NCBI GenBank assembly: GCA_003427395.1
Contig: BFEA01000109.1
Location: 2,770,452 to 2,805,778, forward strand
DNA from: Chara braunii
Taxonomy: Eukaryota > Streptophyta > Charophyceae > Charales > Characeae
DNA length: 35,327 nucleotides
Direction of reading: 5' to 3'
The notes below the pieces were generated by a model. It saw nothing but the letters and a program-made list of their open reading frames with translations, did not search any database and was not told the DNA's origin. Position 1 is the first letter of the stretch. Every line of letters starts with the position of its first letter. The translations under genes were made by a program, and so were the position numbers. Positions 11,585-22,059 of this stretch are shown in pieces.

Positions 11585-11760
11585 TTTTTTTTTTTTTTTT
11601 TAATGGGCAATACATTATAGAGTAGCACCAAACAGAGGTCAGGAATCCCTCCACAAAGCAGCCTGGAATGCTGGGGTCTTTAGCTAGATTAGGCTATGTC
11701 TGGAAACCGGGTTCAGTGTCCCCTAGAAAACCATCAGGCCCAAAAACCTGTAACTTGTGC
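11585..11760 (-). mobile_element. Retroposon 3' end candidate, copy 2
   Basis: A 17-base T run (11585-11601) followed by the GAGGTCAGGAATCCCTC block parallels the copy at 8501. On the minus strand this is a poly(A)-terminated element. Divergence from copy 1 between the shared blocks is considerable. Confidence 0.55.
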
Positions 11761-12429
11761 CAACAACAAGTCTTAGCTGGACAATACAGTTTATCAAATC
11801 GAGCTAGTAGGTGAGACTAGGCCCCTAACTACATAATAAGTTTCGTGACCTCGTCCCATAGATGCCTAAAAATGACTATTTTGCCCTTCTCTGATAATGT
11901 AATCCATCTAAAAGGTTTACACTATGCTACTTTTATGCTAACTTTTGCCTTTTCATAGAGGACGTCATAGAGCTTGACTTTCCTCCATTTTGTCGCAATG
12001 GGGTTCCTTGTTGCGAATTTGTTCCTGACTGTTGATTAACACCATAAAACCCTATTAAATTGTTTGTCTCTCTCCTGGCGAGCCACAATATAAAAAAACA
12101 TGCGACTCTGAGTTTGTTAGCTATAACCATCTCGACGTCCTTTGCAGAGTTCCCCATCAGAATGTACTCTTTGGTCCATATTGTTTACGGACCGTATGCA
12201 AAGAACCACATCTTGCTAAGCCTAGGGCTGACATCGCAAAGAGGATCAACCTGCATGCCTTTTCAGAACACCAGGTAGCAGTAAGAACACTGGAGTGAAC
12301 GTGCGGCCATTGCAGGCCACCCAGTTTCACTTCCCGGATATTCATTAGCAACACTATGAATAATGTCACTCATTGGATACTGAGGTTGGGAAGCGAAGAG
12401 GTGGCTTCCTTTTTCCTCCATAAACTCAA
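11761..12429. other. No gene recognised
   Basis: Several overlapping short open frames run through this stretch on both strands. None shows a recognisable domain or consistent coding character. Confidence 0.4.
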
Positions 12430-12790
12430 AATGTTCATATTCAGGGTGGTAGCATTTGATCGCAATGCGTTGTCGAACCAAATACCCTTACAAGGGTATT
12501 TGGCCCCGTTTCTACAGTCGACACACCGATTGCACCGACCACCATGTCAGAATGTTCTCTTATACACATCTAGATGTGTATAAGAGACTTGTCGAACCAA
12601 ATACCCTTACAAGGGTATTTGGCCCCGTTTCTACAGTCGACACACCGATTGCACCGACCACCATGTCAGAATGTTCATATTCAGGGTGGTAGCATTTGAT
12701 CGCAATGCGTTGTTGGACCAAATACCCTTACAAGGGTATTTGGCCCCGTTTCTATAGTCGACACACCGATTGCACCGACCACCATGACGA
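12430..12790. repeat. 121-bp palindrome-bearing duplication with a chimeric third copy
   Basis: Unit 1 (12430-12550) and unit 2 (12670-12790) both begin AATGTTCATATTCAGGGTGG and end ACCACCATG. Each has a 26-bp palindrome (12478-12503 and 12718-12743) whose core is ATACCCTTACAAGGGTAT. Between them, 12551-12669 holds a third partial copy (palindrome 12597-12622) joined through the 32-bp adaptor-like sequence at 12556-12587. The middle copy lacks the first 41 bases of the unit and starts right after the adaptor. I infer that the real genome has two tandem units of 121 bp and that the middle 119 bp is an artefact. Confidence 0.85.
12556..12587. other. Residual Nextera mate-pair junction adaptor (assembly contamination)
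   Basis: TCTCTTATACACATCT at 12556-12571 is followed immediately by its reverse complement at 12572-12587. This is the head-to-head junction of two Tn5 mosaic ends used in mate-pair circularisation, missing only the outer three bases on each side. The match is to established library chemistry and extends over 32 consecutive bases, so coincidence is not credible. Its position inside a duplicated repeat explains how an assembler could retain it. Confidence 0.95.
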
Positions 12791-13330
12791 AGTCGGTTTG
12801 AACTTAAAAGTGTACGTGTTTTTCACGTGACATTTTGAAACGATTTCCTTGACCATTGAGGCTGGGGCAAATCGGTGAAAAAAATTCGTTAGTATGCGCA
12901 CGAGTTATTATGACGCGCGCTATGATGGTTAGGATCGGTAGTAATACCCTTCAACTGAAAAGGTCGAGGGGGCGATTGTGTCAGTGTTGTGTCGAGTAAA
13001 CCTACGATACATACGAAAACTTAAAGCGTTAAAGTACATTAGTCGACCTAAATTAATATACGCCCCGACAAAAAACGCCCAAAGCGGTTAGAAGTATGTG
13101 ATTGTTGGTTCAACAGTAGTGCAAACTAACGTTTTCTCAATCTGCAGGTCGCCCAAACTTTCACACCACAAGTGAGGCTGAGGCTTGCTTGGTCTCCCAT
13201 ATGTAGCGACGCATTTGTCTAACTCCCTGACAGCTCGGTCGGTCCAAGCAATCAGTACCCCATCCCTTTCCGAGAGAAACGTCATTGCAAGCTCTGAAAT
13301 ATCGTTTGCACGGGCTTTGGATTCAGTCTC
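12791..13330. other. No gene recognised
   Basis: Includes a small hairpin ACGTG-TTTTT-CACGT near 12812-12826. No other feature is supportable. Confidence 0.4.
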
Positions 13331-13801
13331 CGCAGGGCCTTCTCATATCGACTAGCAATGCATCAATATGCAAACAATCGCAATGATGGCGTACTATGTA
13401 GTACCCATAATCATGTGGTCCTCGTTAATCTCGAGGGTCGCATTTGACACTCAAGTGTCGGTTGACATGCACCTTGAGGGGTTAATCTCTCGGCGCTGGA
13501 CAACCACCAAGTGCGGTTGAAAGCCACACCCTCTTCTGCACCTTGTAGAGAGAGGGTGGTACACAGATTCGTACCTGTAGTGGCAATCGGCTCTTATAGC
13601 CGGGAGGTCAGCTCCATCATCCAAGGCTTTGAGAGAACTCAAGGGTTTTGATTTTGACGGTTGCCACAGACTACAACGTCCAACTATAAAAACTTTAAAA
13701 AACAAACGATAAAAGGGGATCTTCTTTTTCTCTCAACGCATAATTTATTTAACCCTTGCACACGGTTACACTAGGCGGTGCGAATACTCAATATATATGT
13801 A

Positions 13802-13844
<43 letters not shown>

Positions 13845-14300
13845 GGTTATAAATATGTGACAATTACTTCTCATAATCACAGTGAGACTCCTCTCGGCCA
13901 TATATATGTATGTGATCGCAGACAGTCAAATTGTGAGTCCGAACCATAAAACATACATGCAATCACATCAAAGATTCGACCAAAAGTCAACGCACTATAT
14001 GGGGTCATCTTCAACCATTCTCTGCGCTCTTACCCCTTGCTTTAACCACACAAACCTAAACCTTAGCGCACCTTCCCAACAATAAAATACTTAGTATCTT
14101 TGTTAAATGTTCATTCAATAAAGTCCGGGTAAAAACATAATGAAACAATTCAAACCACCAAGCGAAAGTTTTGAGGTCGAGTGAAAAAAATTGATTAGAG
14201 TTGAGTCGTAAACCGACGAATCGACAACTGACCTGTTATTAGTGATAACAGATGATGATCCTTATGGGATCAAGCTGAAACTAGTCCAAATCTTCAATCA
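13331..14300 (+). repeat. Hairpin-rich structured module, copy 1
   Basis: This module is repeated in direct orientation at 15471-16345. Hairpins shared by both copies, in order: GTACTATGTAGTAC (13391-13404); an 11-bp stem with a 7-base loop (13414-13424 with 13432-13442); GACACTCAAGTGTC (13446-13459); CTGTTAT/ATAACAG (14233-14251); and TGATCC/GGATCA (14256-14272). Copy 1 also has CGGCT-CTTAT-AGCCG near 13588-13602. Substitutions between copies keep the stems pairable. Open frames on the minus strand give similar short peptides in both copies, but indels and structure conservation argue against coding. A transcribed structured repeat is the best reading. Confidence 0.8.
13807..13841. repeat. 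(AT)n microsatellite inside structured module copy 1
   Basis: An uninterrupted AT run. The second module has only a short ATATATATA at the corresponding place (about 15946-15955), so it expanded in one copy. Confidence 0.95.
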
Positions 14301-14494
14301 TAACAATTAAAAAAAAAATGTAGTATAAAACAAGTCAATGCTCAAGTTTAAATATTAGTGTATGAGGAATGAATCTCCATAGCACATTCTTACTCAAGCT
14401 AATTGTCAACTAAGTCTAAGTCTACCCTTATTCAGAGTGGATTGTCATAATCGCCACCTACCAAAATATAATCTATCTCCTTTAAACAAAGAAA

Positions 14495-14874
14495 ATTTCG
14501 ACAGCGCTTCCCATAGGAAAAATATTTTTTCAAAATTTATATTGGCCTAAATATGAGAAACTGAAATAATATTCAACTCTAGAAAGTCAAATTTTTTCTA
14601 ACTCCCTAAATAAGTAAAACTTTGGGCAGCATCTCCTTTAGAAAACTAATCTTCTCCGATCTATACTATGTCGGATAAAAACTCAAAGCAAAACTTGAGT
14701 TCAATGAAGACAAAACTTAACTAACTCCTTATATTTGTAGAAATTTCGGCAGCACTTCCCGTAGAAAAAATAACTCTCCAAAATTTATACAAAGCTAAGT
14801 TAAAAAATCTAGAAATAACTTTCAAGGTCTAATTTCGTCTAACTCTGTGAATTAGCAAAATTTTAAGCAGCACG
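14495..14874 (+). repeat. TTTCGGCAGCGCTTCC motif array, block 1
   Basis: Four units of a motif near ATTTCGGCAGC-CTTCCCGTAG occur at about 14495, 14619, 14741 and 14857, spaced roughly 120 bp. In unit 1 TTTC and GAAA flank the core as a short inverted repeat. The fourth unit is cut off at about 14873, where a GC-rich segment starts. The same motif recurs at 16454-16645 and 24502-24530, always before a hairpin array or another module. Confidence 0.8.
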
Positions 14875-15290
14875 CTGTCGAGCGCACCGGTCCCGCACGG
14901 GGATCCTCCCGGCCGCGTCACGCAGGATGTGGCAGGACTTGTTGCGGAGAGCGTTTGCCGCTCCGGCCGAGTGCGCCAGCCGTACCTATCGCGAGCCCCT
15001 ACGACAGGACAGGGTCACGCGAGGCATCGTTTACCTCTACCTGCGGGAGTTGTCACCATCCCTTAGGTGGCCGTATCCCTGCCGAGCTACTGAACCACAT
15101 GCGAAAACTTTTCGTATGCAATTCCAGAGGTGGCCCAGCCAAGGGCGTTTCTCACTCGCTGTAGTATAGGGGGTACGCACGGTCGAACGCCCAAAATCGA
15201 ACCCGCACGCGAATCGACGCACTGGGGGGCTGAAGTCCCAAGCGCGACCCGGCGTCGGTCGAGTAGGACGCACCCTACACAACACACGTT
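14875..15290. other. GC-rich segment interrupting the motif array; possible insertion
   Basis: Base composition jumps from AT-rich to GC-rich at about 14873, in the middle of a TTTCGGCAGC-type motif, and drops back near 15290. Two overlapping frames of 60-80 residues on each strand match no family I recognise. The abrupt edge inside a repeat unit suggests an inserted element or a chimeric join. I saw no clear terminal repeats or target-site duplication. Confidence 0.45.
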
Positions 15291-15470
15291 ATGCCACAAC
15301 ACTCACACTTACCACACATAACACATGAACACACACAAAACAACCACTACAAACACCACCACGACACAACAATACTCCTAGTCCCTTCAGTATCCAACCC
15401 ACAACTCTATGCAGCAAGAATCAGATAGGTATCGCGCACTGGATTTCCTTATAAGTACCGAGCGAGCCCA
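15291..15470. other. CA/AC-rich linker, no gene
   Basis: Low-complexity ACAC-rich DNA up to the second structured module. Confidence 0.5.
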
Positions 15471-16345
15471 TGACCTCCTCATATCAACCAGCCATGCGGG
15501 CATACGCAAGCACTCGCGCTGATGGGGTACTATGTAGTACTCGTAGCCTCACGACCCTTGATAATCTTGAGGGTCGTGTTCGACGCTCAAGTGTCGGCTG
15601 ACAGACGCTTTGAGGGGTAATCTCTCGACGCCAGACAACCGCCATGTGCAGTTGAAGACCACACCCTCTTCTGCACCCTGTGCAGAGGGGTTGAGTAGAC
15701 AGCTCCAAGCTATCGTGGAGGTCAAATATCAAGGGGTTTGACTTTGACGACTGCCACGATCTACAACGTCCAACCATAATAACTCTAAGAAGCAAAAGGT
15801 CAAAGGAGACTTTTTTTCTCTAAGTTCAACACCTACTTAATCACTGTGCGCGGCCTCAATGGGTCGGGCGAACACAAGAAACATGATATAAAAGTCATGA
15901 GATAGAAGACGATCACTCTCACAATCATGGTATGACTTCCTTCAAATATATATATACACATATAATCATACGCAAAACCAAGTCTGGACTTCAATTCACA
16001 GAACATACCTGTAATCACATAAAAAATCCACATCAACAGAGCACACACTACACGGGGTCAACTTCAACCATTCTTTGCGCTCACACCCCTTGCTTTAGCC
16101 ATACAAGCCTCACTCTTTCCGCAACTCTCAAAATAAAGTACTCAGCATCTTTATTAAATGGTTATTCAATTAAAGTCTGGGTAAAAACACAACCAATAAA
16201 TCAAATCACACGGCTAAAGTCTCTTAGGTTGAGTGGCAAAAGTGAATTAGAGTTGAGCGGGAAACCGACCTGTTATCAAAGGATAACAGAAGGTGATCCC
16301 TGTAGGATCAATTTGAAGATAGTCAAGCCTTGAATCAATATGAAT
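15471..16345 (+). repeat. Hairpin-rich structured module, copy 2
   Basis: Second direct copy of the module at 13331-14300, about 2.1 kb downstream. Matching structures: GTACTATGTAGTAC (15527-15540, unchanged); an 11-bp stem (15550-15560 with 15568-15578) around the loop ATAATCT; CGACGCT/AGTGTCG (15581-15596); CTGTTATC/GATAACAG (16270-16289); and TGATCC/GGATCA (16294-16310). In the 11-bp stem the two outermost pairs changed from T-A and G-C to C-G and A-T, and the other differences are G-T wobble changes. It also has CTGCAC/GTGCAG near 15670-15684, where copy 1 differs. Confidence 0.8.
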
Positions 16346-16453
16346 AAAGGTGACCTGCAATGCAGCACAGGTCAGTACCCAAGCCATGCTTGAGTGATCA
16401 AGAAATAATCCTACCTTCCTAACTGTCTTCTGATGTGTATCTAAAAATGTAAG

Positions 16454-16645
16454 AAATTCTGGCAGCATATCCCCTAAGCAGGATGGATTGCCAGATTTCT
16501 CCTAGCTGAAAACAATCTAACTCTCCAAATTCAACAAAATTTCGGTAGCGCTTCCCGTAGGAAATGTGTCTTTTCAAAATTTCTATGAGTCAAAAAATAA
16601 CTAACTCTTTCAGATTTGTAGAAATTTCGGCAACGCTTCCTGTAG
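16454..16645 (+). repeat. TTTCGGCAGCGCTTCC motif array, block 2
   Basis: Three units lie at about 16454, 16537 and 16622, spaced roughly 85 bp. The middle unit has ATTTC (16539-16543) and GAAAT (16561-16565) as a perfect 5-bp stem around the conserved core. The block sits between structured module copy 2 and the hairpin array at 17041, so it appears to be one internal part of a larger element. Confidence 0.8.
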
Positions 16646-17040
16646 GCACAAGAGGATGTCAAGATTTAAACAAAGCTGAAAACAAAAGACGGAGCAAAGT
16701 TATACTTGGGACTAACTTCTCACACTTACTTGGAAGGTAGAATCAGCGATAATCTGTACGACCTCTTGATGAGGCTGTGCGATAACACTGATCCTAACTC
16801 CTAGTAGAGTAAGTCCCATCTTATCCCAAACTTTCCCTCCCATCATCCATCCTACCTGCCTATAGCTCTAGCACTCGGCGAACACCTAGAACAACTAAAC
16901 TATCAAAGAGATGCCCCAGAGTGAGAACCCACAAATATGCATAACCAAACATCTCTCACAATCCCATATTAATTTAGTCCAAGTAGTTCGTTAAATCGCT
17001 TAGTTCCTTCTCTTTTACATCCCCCTTTCCTATGACATAC
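16646..17040. other. Linker before hairpin array, no gene
   Basis: AT-leaning DNA with no repeat recognised other than element context. Confidence 0.4.
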
Positions 17041-18296
17041 GGTCAGACAAGGCCCTAACCCTAGAGTATGCCTGACCTGCCTAGGTACACAAGTAAAGTA
17101 CACACATTTGGACTGCCCTAACCCTAGGGTATGCCCAACATAACATGAACTGTATACATAAGGCATATGACCGGACCGCCCTAACCCTAGGGTACGTCTG
17201 ACTTCTGCCTAACTGACGACAAATAGCATAGAACAGGGCTGCCCTAACCCTAGGGTGTGCCCAATCTGCTTTAAACAAAGTTACATACGACATCATTTTA
17301 GACCATCCCTACCCAGGAGTAGGTCTAGCTTGCCTGAACATAAATACAAGCGACAAAAAGTTGGACCGCCCTAACTCTAGGGTATGTCCGACCCACAACA
17401 CATCTACGACAAAAGCATACCACTAGGCCGCCCTAACCTTAGGGTACGCCTAGCTAGCCATACAGTTTAAGTTACATTAGGCAATGTGATCAGGCTGCCC
17501 TAACCCTAGGGTGTGCCTGATCTGCCTTAACAATTATAAACTCTGAACCGCTGGACCGCCAACTTACTTTAAACGACAAAAGCTTATCGCTAGGCCGCCC
17601 TAACCCTAGGGTTAGGCCTTGTTAGCCATACAATATAAAATAGGGTACAAATACTTTCACAGACTTTATGTTTTTCCTTCTCTTATTAAGCAGTCGACCG
17701 GACATTTCCAATAAATGGAACTTCAGATCCTGCCTCATGTCTAGAAGAGAAAATAAAACAGATTTATACTAACTCTCTGTTCCTTAAGGTTATCATGAGC
17801 ATAAAACTGAACCGCCCTAACCCTAGGGTACGTTCAGTCTGCCCAGTTACCTTTGTTTTACTCTTCATCTCTTTCCCTCTTCCTTATTTCTACCTGACTT
17901 ACTAACTGGCTTTCCCCACCCGGGGTGCCCGTCTGTCAGAAGTATAAGTTCAATAAAATATATATATCAAAATTTATACTTTTGGTTGGCCAGTTAATTC
18001 GTGGCTCATGACTAAGCCGCCCTAACCCTAGGGTACGCTTAGTCTTATGCCGTTATTCCCTCAGAAAAAACATGCACCATAACTCGTTAAAAAAAACATC
18101 AGGACTCTGAGCCTTCCCCACCCTGGGTGCCCGTCCTCCTGTTCAGAAACCCTCAAAGAAACGGCGACTGAGCCATCCAACCTAGGGTAGGCCCAATCCT
18201 AAAAAAGGTCATTGAGACAACCCAGCAAACAAAAATAAACATAGCACTGAGTCCACACCAACCTAGGGGAACTCAGCCTTGGGTTGACCCGGTCAA
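17041..18296 (+). repeat. Hairpin array with CGCCCTAACCCTAGGGTACG core and variable complementary arms
   Basis: About sixteen units, at first spaced 62-67 bp, share the core CGCCCTAACCCTAGGGTA. The flanking arms differ between units yet are complementary within each unit: GGTCAG/CTGACC (17041), TAGACC/GGTCTA (17299), CTAGGC/GCCTAG (17423), GATCAGGC/GCCTGATC (17488), ACTGAAC/GTTCAGT (17806), GACTAAGC/GCTTAGTC (18010) and CTGAGT/ACTCAG (18247). Units at 17172 and 17361 pair with one G-T wobble each; those at 17108, 17236 and 17592 are shorter or imperfect. Units near 17550, 17905 and 18100 are decayed. The array ends with TTGACCCGGTCAA (18284-18296). It occupies the same place in its element as the array at 24858-25575. 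Confidence 0.88.
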
Positions 18297-18529
18297 AACA
18301 TGCAAAACACCTTCCTCCCGCCTTCCCCCAATTCATTCTGTCTGAATTCGCTCAAAGTATCTGACTCTCATATACACTTGTTAATTTAACATTTTCAAAA
18401 TCATGTCCTGACATACATAAAAAAAATAAAAAGTAATAACCTTTCATAATTATGTTATCAGATAGTCCAAAGGAATAATAGTAGTTAGGGGAAAGGATCA
18501 CACGCGTCAGACGAGAGTTATACTTGAAG
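18297..18529. other. Linker after hairpin array, no gene
   Basis: C-rich then AT-rich sequence. The C-rich part (CTTCCTCCCGCCTTCCCCC) has a counterpart after the second array at about 25620. Confidence 0.45.
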
Positions 18530-18790
18530 TTCCCTGCCTCCAGAACCCCGTCTGGGCTTCGGCAGAGCTTCTGCAATCGGTGGGTGGACCTCCCACAAGG
18601 TCTTGGTGCGGACCTACGGGTTGCAATCTCGCCTGCCGCCTTCCTCTCGTAACCTTAGACTAGACTTAGAATAAGGAGGGCAGAAGGAGAAAGTTCAGGC
18701 TCTCAGATACAAGGGAGGTGCTCTCAGATTCACGGGAGAGGGCCTTGTAGTCTTAATTCGCCTGAGGACCCCGCAATGATGGCCAAGAAC
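18530..18790 (+). repeat. Conserved post-array segment, copy 1
   Basis: Starts TTCCCTGCCTCCAGAAC and continues through GGCAGAGCTTCTGCAATC, CCTACGGG, TGCCGCCTTCCTCT and GGGAGAGGGCC. A diverged direct copy is at 25858-26110. Hairpins here: CCAGA/TCTGG (18540-18555), GCAGA/TCTGC (18562-18574) and GTGGG/CCCAC (18580-18596). In copy 2 the first of these is replaced by GAACT/AGTTC, displaced by a few bases. No protein similarity is recognised. Confidence 0.82.
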
Positions 18791-18964
18791 ACGCAGAAAG
18801 AGTGGTCATACAGCGACCAGGACGTAGAAAACAGCACCCTGACAGACCTCCGAGTTGCAACAGTAGTCCCTCCGCAAAGCTTGATCACCCTCTCAAAACC
18901 ACCATACTTCAACCCCTGACTAAGACGCCATGCGCAGTCTAGGAACCTACAGGCTACCGCCAAC

Positions 18965-18988
18965 ATAGCACACGCCCCTGTGCTCTAT
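18965..18988. repeat. AGCACA/TGTGCT hairpin
   Basis: AGCACA (18967-18972) pairs with TGTGCT (18979-18984). The wider string ATAGCACA...TGTGCTCTAT is a shorter relative of the 10-bp hairpin at 19642, suggesting a repeated hairpin with changed stem length. Confidence 0.7.
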
Positions 18989-19641
18989 TCGAAGACACAG
19001 TAATTGCGGTTGAGTTCAACGAGATGCCGCTTGCAGCGATTGGGAACACGCCCGTATGACAAGGCGCGGTCAACGTAGCGATCCGCCTGATACAAGCTCA
19101 ACCAGCAGGGTCTAACCTGGGTGTTCAGCAAGTTCACCGCACCCCCAACAGTAGCGTGCAACAACTGGACATTGTACTAATGCGCAAAGTCATAACACCC
19201 CGTAGGTCACCGTACCGTGCAACAGGGCATCAATGGTGTCTGCTCAACAGTCCAGGTATGTATTCCATTCTCCATTCGGCGGACGTGCTTTATTTATGCA
19301 TCTTTCTACGCTTCGTCTTAATGCGCCGCGAGTGCCCTACCTGTACGCTTTCTTTTCATTAAATTCATAATCCAGACCGTTCAGACTTTACCACTTTTCT
19401 TCCTTCTGGCATATATATATATGGATTTTCGATTCCAATCCGGTTGGTTGGTTCGGCCGAGCATATGGTCGCTTTATCTGGATGATACTATACATGATGC
19501 AGCCAATGCGCACATATGCAACTAAAATATGATCAGGACACAAGGCAACACCTCTTTACAGAAGCTAATCATTTCCTCAGACCGCCATTTCATTACCTCA
19601 GTCCAATCTATCGTTGCGCAGCCCAGATAGGCTCAGCTCAC
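18989..19641. other. No gene recognised
   Basis: Likely interior of the same large repeat. I could not align it confidently to the second copy (26.1-27.1 kb). Confidence 0.35.
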
Positions 19642-19668
19642 ATAGAGCACATGCGCCTTGTGCTCTAT
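19642..19668. repeat. Perfect 10-bp hairpin
   Basis: ATAGAGCACA (19642-19651) and TGTGCTCTAT (19659-19668) enclose a seven-base loop. All ten pairs are Watson-Crick. Confidence 0.85.
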
Positions 19669-21364
19669 CTGCTGTAGGTAAGATATAGTCACTTGCCACA
19701 GAACGATGTGTTCAACAAGTCAGCCACAACTATGAGAGAAAAGGGGTACCTCATCAGTTAAGGGTTGTAAAAGGCATATTACCGTGGTAGTACTCCTTGC
19801 CGATCATTAGTAACAATCTGTTTTGCGATGATCAGCAGCATGCCAACAAGGAGCACTGCCCAAGTAAAAAATGCACAGGCTGTGCCCATAGTGCCGAGAT
19901 CCACAGTAATCAACAATGGCATCCATATGACAACGCAAGACACGCGGCCAACACAGTGGTGCTGCAAAGCATGATACCCAACACGTAACAACAAGCAGCA
20001 ATTATAGATAGCCTCAACCCGGGCCGAGCTGGGAAAGAGCAAGCGGGTCACAACAACTACCACCCATCAAACTTGCTGCGCAGTCTGTGTACGACCCTCG
20101 ACACCCCTGCAATACTTGTCTGGCCATCAACTATTACGCCAGCAGCAATACCCCCGAACTCCCTTAGTATAACAAAACAGCAAGTTGAAACTTCGATGGG
20201 GGACTAACCGGCTATCACCAGTAACCACATCACTGTAGCAACACCTCACTGAGACAACGGTCGGGTCATGGTAGGAACTGAAGTTCAGTTGTAATAGTAG
20301 CATCACCTCAAGGCTCCAAGAAAATCTTACTGAGTAACTGTGGTGATTAATAGCGGCGAACTTCAATACCCTGGTAGTAATAAAATGACAAAATTTCAGA
20401 CTACTAAATCACATCCAGTACCAACAAAATCTAACTCTTATTTGGGGAGGAAAAGAAATGCCCTGACATTCCACATTTCGGAGGACCAGAGTTCTGAATC
20501 CGAATGTCAACGAAAGCATGCCCTTGCCTCCACCAACGTATGTGCCCTGGGTCCTTCCTCCTACATGGCGCTTCAGCGCCCGGCCTACTCCTACGCAGCT
20601 ACTAGCACTCTACAGAGTGGCAATGCATCCTGTTCACATCTGTGGCATCAGCCGAAGTGCACGAAGATGTCCACCTTATGGACCATTAAGACCAGGTACG
20701 TTTCCTCTCTCTCTCTCTCTCTCTCTCTGCAGTAGTCTCCCTTCCTTAACCTACGTATGCACCTGGCAACATGTTGGTTAAGGAGATCGTCACCAAGGAA
20801 CTGTTGCCAATTGTGCTGCTATGTGCGGCCACCATCACAGCCACGGTGCTCATCTGCCCGTTATCTGCGTCCCGATGATTTTCTTCAACTATAGAACGTC
20901 ATCATCACGAAACTGTTACAGGCGCTGGCGGTGCTTTTTCTCAAATGGCGGCTCCTTACCGTTCGGGTTTGTTGTACTGCGACTTTCCTTGGCGGCTCAG
21001 GTCTCTTAATTTGCTTGTACCTGGCCGTGCTGACCGCCGGGTACATTAGTATGTTGCAGGCAAGGGCAAAGTGGGGACAAACGAGCGCCTCTCAGCATGG
21101 TGGTAGTCCCAATCCCGACTTGATTGGTCGAGGTTGCCATCATAATTGACCGTGATGCTCGTCGTCTTCCTCAAGGTCGTTGGGGTTGTCGTGAAGATGC
21201 TGCTCACTTAGATGCGGCTCGTCGTCCCGATCGGGCTCAGCTTGTCGTGACGGTTACCGTCGAATCTGTCGTCATGCTCGTATGCTTTAGTTTTCGACAG
21301 TTGCACGAACGCTGTGGGTAGTGCATGAACTTGGTCGGGGTAGCTCCCCAACCTATGGCTCGCC
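19669..21364. other. No gene recognised; (CT)n at 20705-20728
   Basis: Several open frames of 60-131 residues occur on both strands, but none has a recognisable domain, and the longest runs into a CT microsatellite. No RNA gene was seen. Confidence 0.35.
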
Positions 21365-21585
21365 TCACACTACTGCCATCGATCGTATGGGCAACGCACC
21401 GCCCAGCAGATAAGTCTCCAACCTCCAACAGGTAAGCCTCCAATCTCTCGGCACGTCCCACGCTACTGCCATCGATCGTATGGGCAACGCACCGCCCAAC
21501 AGATAGTCTCCAACCTCCAACAGGTAAGCCTCCAACCTCTCGGCACGTCCCACGCTACTCCCATCGATGGGATGGGCAAAATCTG
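21365..21585. repeat. 92/93-bp tandem repeat, about 2.3 copies
   Basis: CTACTGCCATCGATCGTATG recurs at 93-bp then 92-bp offsets (landmarks 21371, 21464 and 21556), with TCTCCAACCTCCAACAGGTA between. The one-base difference in period shifts reading frame, so the apparent 31-residue protein repeat on the minus strand is not maintained. Confidence 0.88.
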
Positions 21586-22059
21586 AATGAATCATCCACC
21601 AAAATATGGCCAGATTCATCCGACGCTTCCCAGATAAGGCTACGCAATGTCGGTGAGTTTTATCGCCCTCTCCCTTAATACGTGCGCGCTGCTTACCTTC
21701 CCAAATTTTCCCGCTGTCCGCCAGCCTTCCCCACCTTGGTTTGTATTCTGCACACGCTGAATCTAGCTGATACCTCGGCAAGATACGTCCGAAACCAAAG
21801 GAACTTGCATCGATCGAGCACCACCTCACACATGAGTTGTGCGACCTCCCCGACGAACAGGATCATGCACGGCAGCCATAGCGAATAGCGTCGCACCCTT
21901 CTCCACGCCAAACGTGCAAAAAGAGAATGATTCTCCCACTAGAACATAGGGAGATACATGCCTGATTCCACCTTATTCCGCTCGCCTTCGGTGGCACATC
22001 GCGCAGCCCCCACCGCTTGTAGCAGCCGAACCACTGGCCGAATCGAAAAAATGGCATGG
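21586..22059. other. No gene recognised
   Basis: Unique-looking sequence between the 92-bp repeat and the hairpin tandem. Nothing supportable. Confidence 0.4.

Noticed and set aside
12556-12587. Natural 32-bp hairpin or transposon end
   Set aside because: Sequence equals the Tn5 mosaic-end junction of a common library kit, and it sits at a chimeric repeat boundary.
14927-15169. Protein gene in the GC-rich block
   Set aside because: Several overlapping frames of similar length on both strands reflect high GC content. None matches a family I recognise.
13451-15795. Two similar minus-strand peptides (13451-13705 and 15484-15795) as a duplicated gene
   Set aside because: Similarity comes from the duplicated structured module. 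Indels break the frames, and changes between copies preserve base pairing rather than codons.
17041-17620. CRISPR-like array of regularly spaced repeats
   Set aside because: Eukaryotic context, imperfect repeats, spacer lengths that drift and no cas genes. The complementary variable arms point to hairpin units.
17041-18050. Telomere-like sequence (CCCTAACCCTA)
   Set aside because: The string occurs once per 62-67-bp unit as part of a near-palindromic core and never as a tandem telomere array.
21365-21829. 31-residue repeat protein on the minus strand
   Set aside because: The underlying DNA repeat has 93-bp then 92-bp periods, so the frame shifts between units. It is better explained as a non-coding tandem repeat.
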